Positions 46,598-58,002 of a stretch of DNA of 64,000 nt are shown piece by piece. Source of the DNA: Agapanthus africanus (taxonomy: Eukaryota; Streptophyta; Magnoliopsida; Asparagales; Amaryllidaceae); the NCBI GenBank assembly GCA_030015575.1, contig CM057339.1, positions 702,286,761 through 702,350,760 of the forward strand. The letters run 5' to 3'. A program made the translations under genes and the position numbers. The notes beneath the pieces were generated by a model. That model did not search any database, had not been told where the DNA came from, and saw nothing but the letters and a program-made list of their open reading frames with translations. The first letter of the stretch is position 1. Each line of letters begins with the position of its first letter.

Positions 46598-49500
46598 CTA
46601 GGGCCATGTACTGGCATATCGAAGACCGATGATCTCGAGTAGCCTCTCGAACTGAATCTGAGGTAGGGCCTTCGTGAATGGATCAGCTATGTTCTCTTCA
46701 GTAGCAACTCTCGATCTCCCGACGATCAATGATCTCCCTGATCAGGTGATACCGCCTTAAGATGTGTCTGGACTTCTGATGGGACCTGGGTTCCTTCGCT
46801 AAAGCTATAGCGCCGTTATTGTCGCAATACAGAGGTATTGGACCAACGCTGGTAGGAACCACCTGAAGTTCTGTGAGGAACTTCTTCATCCAGACAGCTT
46901 CTTTTGCGGCATCGCAAGCAGCTATGTACTCCGCTTCCATCGTTGAGTCAGCAACGGTGTCCTGCTTGGAACTCTTCCAACAGACCGTCCCTCCATTGAG
47001 GGTAAAGACATAACCCGGCATGGACTTGGAGTCATCCTTGTCACTCTGGAAGCCGGAATCAGCATAAGCCTCCATCCTGAGGTCTTTTCCGCCGTAAACC
47101 AAGAACATCTCCTTAGTCCTCATCAGGTACTTGAGAATGTTCTTTACTGCTATCCAGTGATTCTCCCCTGGGTTTGCCTGATACCGGCTTACAATGCTCA
47201 ATGCGTATGCTACATCTGGTCTGGTACATAACATCGCATACATTATAGAGCCTACCGCAGAAGCGTAGGGTATAATCGACATGCATTCCCTTTCCAAATC
47301 AGTCTTGGGAGACATCTCTTTGGAGAGGGTGATTCCGTGACAAGCCGGTAGGTTACAGCGCTTAGAATCTTTCATACTGAATCTTTTCAATATGGTGTCT
47401 ATGTACCTGGACTGTGAAAGTCCCAACATCCTCTTTGATCTATCATGATAGATCTGAATCCCCAGAATGTAGGTGGCATCACCCAGGTCCTTCATGGAGA
47501 ATTTCTGTGACAAGAATCTTTTGACTGACTGTAGCATAGGAATATCATTTCCTATTAGGAGAATGTCATCCACGTACAAGACGAGGAATACAACAACTCT
47601 CTCTACAATCTTACTGTATATGCATGGTTCATCTGGATTTTTGATAAAGTCGAATTCTTTGACAGTATCATCAAAACAGATGTTCCAACTCCGCGATGCC
47701 TGCTTTAGTCCATAAATGGACTTAAGCAGCTTGCATACTTTACCGCTGCTCCCACTCTGAATGAATCCCTCTGGCTGATCCACATAAACACTCTCTTCCA
47801 AATTTCCATTTAGAAAGGCCGTCTTTACGTCCATCTGCCAGATCTCATAATCATGGAAGGCGGCAATAGCAAGAAGGACCCGAATGGATTTCAGCATAGC
47901 CACTGGAGAAAAGGTTTTGTCATAGTCCAAACCAGGTCTTTGACGGAAACCCTTTGCAACAAGTCTAGCCTTATAGGTTTCAACCTGTCCATCTACACCA
48001 ATTTTCTTTCTGAAGATCCACTTGCATCCTACGGGTTTTTCCCCATCTGGAGCAACGTCCAAAGTCCATACTTTGTTGGTGTACATAGACTCCATTTCGG
48101 TCCGCATTGCATCCAGCCATTTTACCGAGTCGCCGCTCTGAATGGCTTGCTGGAAGCTAGTAGGGTCGTCATTATCAATGACGCAATCTTCTCGATCCCC
48201 GTCTATGAGAAAACCGTAGTATCTCTCGGGCGGATGAGACTGCCTACTACTTCTGCGGATAGGCGTTGGTATGTCCCTTTCTTCTGAAACTTCTTGTTCT
48301 ACCAAACTTTCAGTAACAGCTTGTGGTTCTGGAATTTCTTCCAGTTCTACTGCGCTCCCACCCTTCTGATTTTCTAAAAATTCAGTTTCTAAGAAGCGGG
48401 CATGACGAGAAACAAAAACCTTTTGTTCCTCTGCGTAGTAGAAGCAATATCCTATTGAGTTCTTTGGATATCCCACAAACTTACACTCTACTGAGCGTGC
48501 CTCGAGCTTGTCCGGATGCTGCTTTTTCACAAAAGGTGGACATCCCCATGTCTTCAAGTACTGAAGATAGGGTTTCTTCCCACTCCACATCTGATATGGT
48601 GTAGTAGGCACAGTCTTGGTTGGAACCTTGTTTAAAAGATATGCCGCTGATTCTAGCGCATAACCCCAGAATGATCGCGGTAACTCAGCCTTACTCATCA
48701 TGGAACGAACCATATCCAATAGGGTTCGATTCCTCCTTTCCGATACACCGTTGTGTTGTAGTGTGTATGGAGGAGTAAGCTGAGAGAGAATTCCTTTCTC
48801 TTTTAAGTAACCCAGGAACTCGGCACTTAAGTATTCGCCACCTCGATTAGATCTTAGTGTCTTAATACTTTTGCCTGTTTGGTTTTCCACTTCATTCTTG
48901 TATTCCTGGAATTTCTCAAAGGCCTCGGATTTATGCTTCATTAAGAAAATATGTCCATACCTAGAGAAATCATCTGTAAAAGTAATGAAGTAGGAATAAC
49001 CACCTCGCGCATGTGTAGACATTGGACCGCACACGTCACTGTGTACGAGTCCTAAGAGCTCGCTCGCTCTTACTCCGTGTCCAGTAAACGGAGTCTTTGT
49101 CATCTTTCCCATGAGACAAGATTCACAAGTGGCATAAGATTGATATTCGAACGGATTCAAATATCCTTCTCTATGTAACTTCGTTAATCGTGTTTCATTG
49201 ATATGACCTAGTCTATAATGCCATAAGAAAGCCTGATTCATTTCTGGATACTTTCTTTTAAGTGTGTTCTGGACATTGAAAACCTGAGCTTGATTCAATA
49301 CGTATATACCGTCATCTAATGTACCGGACCCAATCAGAACATGATTTAGGTGGATGTGAACTACATCGCTTACGAATGTAAAGTCATATCCCTCTCTCGA
49401 AAGTGAGGACACTGATATGATATTACAAGTCAAACTAGGTACATACAGACAGTTACGTAGAATCAATATCTGCTCACTTGTCAAACCTAGGCGATATTCT

Positions 49501-50438
49501 CCCACGGATTCAGTGTCCACGCTCATTCCGTTCGCAACTCTGAGAGACAAATCACCTACCCTTATAACTCTATGGTTTCTCAAAGCATGTAATGAATTAC
49601 AGCTATGAGATCCTGCTCCGGTATCTAGTACCCAGGAAGTAGAGTTAATTGACAAACAGTTCTCAATTACAAACACACTTGAGGCTGAAGCCACAACATG
49701 CTTCGTATCCTGGCTACTGGCTTCCAAAGCCCTGCAATCCTTCTGCCAATGCCCGTTCCCATAACAATAGGAATATCCCTCCTTACCTACACCAAGTCCC
49801 GAAACTTTTTCTCTTCCCTTTCCTCCTACTTTACTAACACCGTGTATCGGCTTTGTAGAGGTCTTCTTTTTTTCACCCTTTGCTTTCGCCTTGGATGAAG
49901 AAGAAGAAGGTCCCCTATTAAGCAGAGCTTGTGTCTCCCTGGTTTCTTTCACGGTGTAAGTAGAGGGTAGGGACTGTGGAAATAAGTCAGTATATGACCT
50001 GTTTCCTAACGTGGTCTCCAGGTCCTTGAGCTCATCAATATAGCTAGTCATCGTAAGGACGTCGTCCCTTACAGATGACCCGTCAGCCGACTTCGCTTGA
50101 ATTAATTCGTTCGAGGCCTCATATCTTGCGATATGAGATTGCTCTCCATATAAATCTTTGTTATGGAGAAAGATGGAAACATAATCTATCTTCTCTTACT
50201 GCTTCTAGTATACACCATCAACTGAAGCCAACATGAGGCACTTGGCTTTCGCTTTATCCTTTTCCTTTGTCTGACGGATATCCATATCCGCGACGGTGGA
50301 AACTGGACCTGGGACGGGGGGATCTTGAGTAGTAATAGGGTGGTCCAGCTTGTCATAGGCAATGGTCATCTGGACAGACCTTTGCCAGTCATAAAAGTTA
50401 GATTCAGTCAACTTGTTATCTAGATGTAACCTAGTCAT
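46598..50438 (-). pseudogene. gag-pol: Copia gag-pol polyprotein of J, two stops and one frameshift
   Basis: The gag start is taken as ATG 50438, after the pyrimidine-CAG tract. Gag is broken by TAG (50205-50207) and TAA (50196-50198). It then stays open for 1117 codons from 50051. Motifs: knuckle CYGNGHWQKDC (first Cys replaced by Tyr), protease VLDTGAGSH, integrase zinc region FLWHYRLGH and CESC, integrase core HSDVCGPM, RT MDVKTAFLNG and YVDD, and RNase H YCDNNGA. The second integrase catalytic Asp is Asn (RSNRGGEY; F has RSDRGGEY). About 8 nt are missing relative to F near 46705, so the frame ends early at 46698 and loses the last ~30 residues. Pol is therefore defective for integration. 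Confidence 0.92.
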
Positions 50439-52529
50439 GGTCACAAGGTCGCTGCAATGAGAGAGAAAGAGAAGAAAACACTTTAGCATAATGCTCTTGC
50501 AAGTTTAGATTGGTTTTTAATTTATCTAAACTGGATGGCTCCCACTGTTTCTTGAATCCTTCCTCAAACCATAAAAGAAGAATTAGCCAGGACTATTCTC
50601 ACTGTACAATTCTTGCTTAACCGTTCAGCCAGGCTAGTGTCGGTACTTCGAGGGAGGTTTTCCAACGCTTTCGCGAAGTTCCTTAATTAAATAACCTCTT
50701 TTCTCTGGGGGCTTAGCCCCGCTGACACCTTTCTCGGCACCTACTTGGTTTATAGCATTGATCGTTAAGTGACGAATCTCCTGATAAGTAGCACATACTT
50801 ACAGTAGGATCGGGATCCAAATATCATCGCATGATAATGTTGAAGGAATCCTACCAACATTCATCAAACTCCAAATGGTATGCATCTCTTTGCAAATTTC
50901 AGTTTCTTTAGAAATTCCCGATATAGATTTTTGCCCCATATTCTTATGACCTTGACGAAAGCCAACAAATCATAAAACACATGTCAAGTTCTGCCCATCA
51001 TTATCTTGTTAATTTGAACCCACCCGTATATACCCTTGACGAAAGCCAACAAGGTTATACGACTATCCCAAACCAACTCATCTATATATGCAACAAATGA
51101 ATACCCCAGCAGCTACCAAACACTATGTCTTGACGAAAGCCAACAAACATAGCTTGAATACTACTGACCATCCATAAGAAATGACGGAGGGCTACGACTG
51201 GTTTTGGCGAACCCGTGAACGTAGTGAACTTGATATAATCGAAGGAACCTGATAGCTTTTTAAAAGGAGTGGTTAAAGCTTCGCATTTAAAAAATATCTG
51301 TTTTTAAAATTAACCGAGTGTTTTCTTTTAAATTGTTCCAATGATTAAACTTTTGGTTTATTTTCTTTGCATTATAAATAATGCGTCCCATCATTAACCT
51401 ATCATTGCAGAAAACAACGAAAATACAACGTCCTCTTATGCCATCCGCATTCGCCACTGGGTCCCGTCATCACCCGTTAGGTTACGTAACTAACGACAGA
51501 GCGGGGGCTGGGCTAGCGCGGGTGTAAAACATAAGTGACGTCTAAATAGCTATCATATATAGATATTGTACATTCGTCAGACGCAATAATAGGCATTCCA
51601 GATCTCATATGAACTTTATTGGATTTGCAAGCAATCCGCGTTTGTTTAGAGCCTGCAACAAAAAACAGATTACACAGTTGTGATGAATAGCCATTACCCC
51701 ACCCTAGACCCCTACAGGTACGGCAAACTACCCGCCAAATACCCGAAGTGAAGCGGTCTCCCTCAACAAAGTGAGTAGGCCACTAAACACTTCAAAGTAC
51801 CCGGTAGTTTGTGCACCCCACCTTGGGTCTATCCTAGGAGCAAAAACAGTAAAATGAAATAATACAACGGTGGCTACAACCGCAACCTGGATGTGCCACG
51901 CAAAATAATATTACAACATATTACAATTACATCGAATGAATTAAAATAATAACCCATCACAAACCCCGGCTAACCATTACAACAGTCCAATACAGTTCAC
52001 ATCCACAAACATTAAAAACCATTACAGAAATGTGCAACCCCCTTCCAACCGACATACTAGCAGTTAGGGGAGGTTTACGAACACATTATACAAACACAGA
52101 TATAATCAAATTAGCAAACATCGTAAAATTTCGATCGAGCAAAACACTTTTAGATTCTACTCCAATACTTCTCTGTGCACCTGAGATCTTAGCAGAAAAT
52201 AAAACATCCCAGAAACATCACTGTTAACACCAAAAGGTTACTGAAGAAATTTGGGCCGACTCGGCCCTAACTCGGCCGCGGATCCGCGGCGGGTCGCATG
52301 GATCCGCCGCGGTTCCGCAGCAAGTTAGCCGAGTTACGCGACCAAATTTCTGAAGTAGCCCTATTTTTTCCTTCTTGTTATTTTTCAGGTCCCTGAAAAA
52401 TTTTTAAGGCCTGTTTAAAATTCGACAGAAAGTGTGTTAAAACGATGATTTTTCCGGTACTTTTTGCGTTCGAAATTCTTACGACTTTGCTAATGAGTTA
52501 ATTATTGTTTAGCGAGACTCTGATACCAC
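50439..52529 (-). other. Leader and primer site of J
   Basis: About 2.1 kb without a supported coding region. The primer site is at 52517-52528 (sense TGGTATCAGAGT). A GC-rich double palindrome at 52275-52320, with gccgcggatccgcggc at 52275-52290, is flanked by long complementary arms (about 52240-52275 and 52315-52355). Conserved leader blocks are at 51180-51300 and 51435-51530. Confidence 0.78.
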
Positions 52530-54418
52530 TTTAAGCCAATGTACAACACCCCACGACTTGCGGGGAGGCGGAATAATGAAAAACGATCTAGTTTTAGGCG
52601 TAAACATCGACTAACCGAGAATCATTGCATAAACAATAACTAACAAGAAACCATAGAAGTGGTAACTACTATGTTAAGTAATTATACCTAAAGAACCGAG
52701 TCCTTCGTCTTGTCGTTCTCCACATCCTCTCCGGCCTTCTCTATGTAGTAGAAGATCCACCCGAGAGCTTTACTACAAGCTTCACCTCAAACTAGAGGTA
52801 ACTAGGTTTCTTGAAGTGCTAATCCAAGTAACCTAGGTGATATAGAGTATGGTTAAGGATTAAGTAGTCTATTCTAATTCTTGGTCTCAACACATGAGAG
52901 GGGAGGATTAGGGTTTGAAGAGAGAGCTTGAGGAGAGAGAAAGTGAGCAAAAGAATGAGATGAGAAAATGAGCTATCATAATATATATCAAGCATTATGA
53001 TTTATCCAACAAAAGAAAATGAATGATTAATCATCATGCTTAATAAATATCTAAGGGTGATTCATCTCCATGAGTCATTAAGCATTTATGATGCATTAAT
53101 GACATGGACGAATCACTCATATGACTCACTAATCCCATTTAATGCATATGCCACCTTAACCCCCAAGTCACCATCTTCTAGAAGCTTCTCGCGCAATTAC
53201 GAGAACGCCCCTCCTATCCGTGAAAACACGGAAAAACTTTAGACTGTATAAATCCAATAACCGGATACTAGAAACTGGCTTAAACCAAAGCCGACTAGTA
53301 AAAACTGTCCGGATGTCGTACGTGCTTAAACACACGTATGCGTCCGAACCCTTGTCGTAAAACCATACGACCTCTATATCATTTCGCCTGGAGTAGGGAA
53401 ACTCTCTGTGTGGGACTCTAGAGACTCGACTACTACGCTGGCAGTGGGTTTAACCACAGACCGCAAGCGGCACTAGCTGTAAGTAACGGTCCCCAGGTAG
53501 ATGTCGATAAGAAAGCCGATGAGGAAACCCATCCGAACTCCTACTGAGTCTGATGTAACAATCCCCGTACAGTCCGGTCTGTTCGTCTAAGACTATCGCA
53601 TATCGGGCCTACGGGGACGGCAAGCGTCGGTCCCCTTATAGCGGTATAAGTCGTGTCGGAGCGATGCCCATTACACCCTGAGAAACTACCGGAACCTACC
53701 AGCAAATCTCGCTTGCCCTGGCCAGGGACTTTGCATAATGGCTCTCTGACACAGCGAGATATCAACCCCCAATACCGGGAGAGACGAATCCTGTCTAACC
53801 GCCACTGCCTCCAAGTGCTCGGGACTGCACCCAACTGCTACCTGTTTGCACGACTCCTTTGAGCCGTGGTAGGGTAGCAATCTAAGAACAGTGGGACACA
53901 CTCGAGGCGAAGTAGCAGTGTCAAGTCTGCGGACTATGCGTACTCATGTCACCTGGGAACTGTTCACTGACGACTGGTATAAAACCAACCAACAGTTCCC
54001 TGTGAGTCCTTTCCGGTGTACCCGTAACCTAACGAGCACCTGCATACTATCTCCAGTACCACGTACTGACAGCTGTGGGACAGACCATCTCCCCAACTGG
54101 GATGAGAAACGTACATACTAGTCTACTCCGGAGTATCGATGCCCTGTCTCGATAATCCAATGACTAGGGACCTGAATAAGGATGTGCTTGTAGACTACCT
54201 AGCCTCCACTAGTGTGACTGCCATCACAACGCTGGTAGTCAAGCAAGATCCTAAGAGCTCTATCAATACGTATACTCACATATTAAGATAGAAAAACCAA
54301 GTAGCATACTACCATGTTTAGCAAGACTGTTATATACATGTGAATATCCCAAGCTTCCATTAAGTAATATACAAACTAGTATGATACAATAATAGCCCCT
54401 AGGGCATATACACTAACA
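52530..54418 (-). repeat. 5' LTR of J
   Basis: 1889 bp. Heat-shock-like element at 53176-53188. Hairpin at 53218-53231 reads ccgtg-aaaa-cacgg, a perfect stem. Confidence 0.93.
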
Positions 54419-54423
54419 CCAGC
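54419..54423. repeat. Target-site duplication CCAGC of J (right copy)
   Basis: Pairs with 44689-44693 and marks where H's gag resumes. Confidence 0.95.
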
Positions 54424-54681
54424 GGCACAAGTGCCAAAGATTGCTTGGGTGAGAGTTTCGAAGCTGCAACTAACAGACAACGCCAGAGTCTGGTGGAAGG
54501 CTGAAGAAAGCGGTCTCGCCCAACCGATTGAATGGAAGACGTTTCGCGATATGTTCGATATGAAATACTTCCATGAGAATGCCCGTTTCGACATGGAACA
54601 GCAGTTCATCCACTTACAACAAGGCTCGATGTGAAGCAAGTCCATAGATGAATACGATGTTGAGTTTACCATGTTTAGCAG
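54424..54681 (+). pseudogene. gag: H gag, second coding segment
   Basis: Continues the frame of 44401-44693 with the capsid motif ARVWWKAEES and FRDMFDMKYF. TGA at 54632-54634 interrupts it. It ends at a consensus 5' splice site (AG/GTAAG) at 54681/54682. Confidence 0.82.
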
Positions 54682-54749
54682 GTAAGATATTGTCTCAAAT
54701 TCAAATTCCTGATATCACTTATTACACTGCTAACACAAGACCGTAACAG
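54682..54749 (+). other. Putative intron 1 in H gag (68 bp)
   Basis: GTAAG at the 5' end, CAG at the 3' end, and branch-like TGCTAAC at 54728-54734, 15-16 nt before the AG. Its removal shifts the frame by two and joins the capsid segment TMFSR to FTTHLIPTAEI, the order expected in this gag family. Reading through would leave gag out of frame. Confidence 0.72.
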
Positions 54750-55423
54750 GTTCACGACACACCTGATTCCTACTGCTGAGATCCAGGCACGATGATTTCA
54801 GTAAGGGTTGGACCCGAAAATCTAAGCTGCACTCGTTACAGGGGATTTCCCAACCCGTGATCTCGCTTTGAAGGCTCCCCGACATTATGAGGCAGTCGTG
54901 AAGAAGAAGGGCAGACCTCAAACTGCCGGTGTGAAATGCCCTACCACCCAGATGACAGGAGGAGACTCTTCCAGGCCAACTTTTTCACCCATGAGACCTG
55001 GAGGAACATTTAACCGGCCCGGTCCAGACTTTTTCTTCTACTGCAAGAGGAATGGACACCTGGCGAAAGACTGCAAGCGTGCAAATGGCCTGTGTTTGGT
55101 TTGTGGTGCATCCACTCACGCCATAAGGGCATGTGCATATCGACTCAACCCAGCTCCAGCACCAAGACCCACAATCACAGTTCCGCAGTGGCCAACTATT
55201 TAGGCTCCTGCACCTCGTCTTGCTCTCCCTGCACCACCTCTACGTAGACCTCCTACACAGCCTACTCGTCAATTCCACCAGGCACAGAGAAACGTGCATC
55301 AAGGGCAGAGAAACGTGCCCCAGGGACAGAGGAATATGCCTTCAGCAAGGAAGAATGTACCCAAACGTCAGGCTTTCACGATGACGGTTGAGGAAGACGA
55401 AACCACTGGCCAAGTAATCACCG
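54750..55423 (+). pseudogene. gag: H gag C-terminus with zinc knuckles
   Basis: Contains a first knuckle, FFYCKRNGHLAKDC, whose leading Cys is lost. It also has an intact second knuckle, CLVCGASTHAIRAC (55102-55143), then a Pro/Gln-rich linker. Stops occur soon after 54790 (three) and at 55201-55203. Each fits one C-to-T or G-to-A change, for example CGA to TGA or CAG to TAG. Confidence 0.78.
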
Positions 55424-55506
55424 GTAATACCCAATCCTTTCATCTTTTCAATTCTTTTATACCTCTATATTTTTCCTATATCTAAAACTAACCTCACACA
55501 ACTTAG
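55424..55506 (+). other. Putative intron 2 at the H gag-protease boundary (83 bp)
   Basis: GTAAT at the 5' end, T-rich interior, branch-like ACTAAC at 55487-55492, TTAG at the 3' end. Removal shifts the frame by two and joins GQVITG to ILVATLPAL, just ahead of the protease active site. Unspliced RNA would stop at 55485. Confidence 0.7.
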
Positions 55507-57932
55507 GTATTATACTAGTAGCCACCCTTCCGGCACTCGCACTGTTCGACACTGGAGCGACACACTGCATCATGTCGCAACGATTCGTGAGAACACATGT
55601 GATTCCCGTGAAGCCACTCGTTTCAAGCTGGAATGTCAGTTCCAGGAATGGAGTATTGAAAGCAACTATAGGATTTGATCAGTTATCAGTTACAGTTTGT
55701 GGACGAGAATTCTACATGAATTTCAAAGTATTGGACATTCCAAATTTCGATGTTACGTTGGGAATGGACTGGCTAGAAGTTTTCTATGCTACGATTGACT
55801 GCCGTTAAAGGAGGATAATATTTGAGATCCCAGATCACCCAGTCTTCTACTTCAAGAGTGGAGATAGAACTTTGGAGCCAGGAATCTTCCGTGCTAAGCC
55901 AATGAATACAGAAGTGTTTACTCTACGGGTGGAAGAAGAAAAGCCAGAAGTAGTTCGAGAGTTCGAGAATGTGTTCCCTAAAGATATAACAGGTTTGCCT
56001 CCCGATCGAGCTCTTGAATTCAGCATTGATTTACTACCTGGTGCGCAACCGGTAATCAAAGCCCCGTGTCAGTTAAGTCTTGAGGGATTGAAGGAGATCC
56101 GCACTCAGTTGGACGAACTCCTAAAGAATGGTTGGATTCGTCCCAGTACTTCAAGTTGGGGATCTCCGGTATTACTGATGAAGAAGAAAAAAGGTTCATA
56201 TATGATGTGTGTGGATTATCGAGCTCGGAACGAAGTGACGATCAAGAACAAGTGTGCACTATCTTGCATCGATGATCTTTTCGATCAGCTAAGTGTGTCT
56301 TGTGTGTTTTCGAAACTAGACCTTCGTTCGGGTTATCATCAGGTGAAGGTCAAAGAGTCTGATATTCCGAAGACGGCGTTCAGGACTCGATATGGTCATT
56401 ATGAGTATCTCATAATGCCATTTGGAGTGACCAATGCACCTGCTATTTTCATGAATCTGATGAACCAAATTTTCCGAGAGTACTCAGACAGGTTTGTTAT
56501 TATTTCCATTGACGACATCCTAGTGTATTCAAAGAATCGAAAAGAACACGCTGAGCATTTACGGATTATCCTGGATATATTGCGACAGCATCAGCTCTAT
56601 GCCAAATACAGCAAGTGTGAATTTTGGCTAGATTAAATCGGATTTCTCGGACAAATTGTTTCAGGCGAAGGAATCTCAGTAGATCCAGCTAAGGTGTCAA
56701 CTGTCGGCGAATGGCCGACACCAAAGACGTTGAAGGATATACGAAGTTTCTTGGGATTAACAGGATACTACCGAAGATTCATTTAAGGCTTTTTGAAGAT
56801 TGCCGCACCCCTGACCAAGCTCACACGTAAAGATGAATCATTCGTGTGGTCAGAAACATGTGAAAACGCTTTTGTAGAACTCAAGTCGAGATTAACTTCA
56901 GCTCCTATTCTTGTAATACCGGATCAATCTGGAGGATTCGTCGTACATTATGATGTATCCGGTAAGGGATTAGGATGTGTTCTACATCAGCATGGAAAAG
57001 TTATGGCTTTCGCGTCGAGACAACTAAAAGTACATGAGCACAACTATCCAATATATGATCTGAAGTTGGCAGCCGTTATTTTCGCACTTAAGATTTGGCA
57101 CCACTATCTTCTAGGAGAACGAATGGATATATACACAGACCATAGGAGTTTGAAGTATGTATTTACTTAGAAGGAACTAAACATGCGGTAGAGAAGATGG
57201 CTAGAACTCATGACGGACCTCAACATCAACCTACAGTATCATCTAGGGAAGGTGAACATAGCTCCTGATGCACTTAGGCGTCATCCATTAGCAATGAATC
57301 CTACCGCTCAGTAGAAGCTACAGCAGGAATTGCACGGAATGGAGATCGAAGTAGTTGTGTCAGGTGATGCTTCATATTTGATGAATTTACAAGTCAAGTC
57401 TACTCTTTTCAATCAGATCAAAGCAGCTCAAGCAAATGATGCCAAGCTACAAAAGATCCGAGAACAAGTAGAAAGTGGACTTCGAACTGACTTCATCATC
57501 CATGAAGATAGATCCTTGCAATATGGAAGTAGATTGTGTGTACCAAACGGCTCAGTTCGAGAAGAGTTGATGAAAGAAACTCACAGCTCTCTTTATTCTG
57601 TACACCCCGGTGGTACAAAAATGTACAAGGATCTATGGCAGCACTACTGGTGGCATGGAATGAAGCGCAAAATAGCCAGAAGCGTAGCCAAGTGTTTGGT
57701 GTGTCAGCATGTAAAGGCTGAACATCACAGAACTGATGGTCTACTTCAGCCGTTACCAATCCCAGAATGGAAATGGCAGTACATTACCATGGACTTCGTG
57801 ACTGCCCTTCCTCGCAGCATAAAGGGTAACGATGCAGTATGGGTTATTGTGGATCGACTAACCAAGTCGGCTCACTTCATCCCATTTCGAGTTGGCCAAT
57901 CTACCGAGACATTAGCAAAGAAGTACATGGAG
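55507..57932 (+). pseudogene. pol: H pol: protease, RT, RNase H and integrase N-terminus
   Basis: One frame with nonsense codons. Protease has ALFDTGATHC (about 55537-55567) and TLGMDWL. RT runs about 55900-56640 with [19 protein letters not shown] and an active site reading SIDD in place of the usual FIDD. RNase H is about 56790-57170 with [10 protein letters not shown] and TDHRSLKY. Integrase zinc region (HPGGTKMY, CLVCQ) is about 57600-57715, and the first catalytic Asp is in TMDFVTALP. Stops include 55806-55808, 56634-56636, 56785-56787, 57168-57170, about 57190 and about 57313; several sit at ancestral CAG codons (TAG now). Confidence 0.88.
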
Positions 57933-58002
57933 GTAAGCATGAATTTAAATGAAAGATTTAACCTTAAGATGTACTATTTTTTATACCTATGAACTCATGC
58001 AG
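57933..58002 (+). other. Putative intron 3 in H integrase (70 bp)
   Basis: GTAAGC at the 5' end and ATGCAG at the 3' end, with an AT-rich body. It splits the integrase core between KKYME and EIVRLHGVHV. Removal shifts the frame by one and restores it exactly. Reading through would end integrase at 57992, before its second catalytic Asp. Confidence 0.75.

Larger units (their letters stand above)
44694..54418 (-). mobile_element. Full-length Ty1/copia element J (minus strand)
   Basis: 9725 bp between CCAGC duplications (44689-44693 and 54419-54423), inserted in H's gag. LTRs are 44694-46583 (3') and 52530-54418 (5'). By eye I count about 50 differences (about 2.7%), so it is older than F. Same family as F: shared LTR start TGTTAGTG, polypurine tract, Met primer site and leader blocks. 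The LTR end reads ...cttaaa rather than the usual ...CA in both LTRs. Confidence 0.95.

Noticed and set aside
47473..49898. Plus-strand ORFs of 60-144 codons
   Set aside because: Antisense shadows of J's minus-strand gag-pol.
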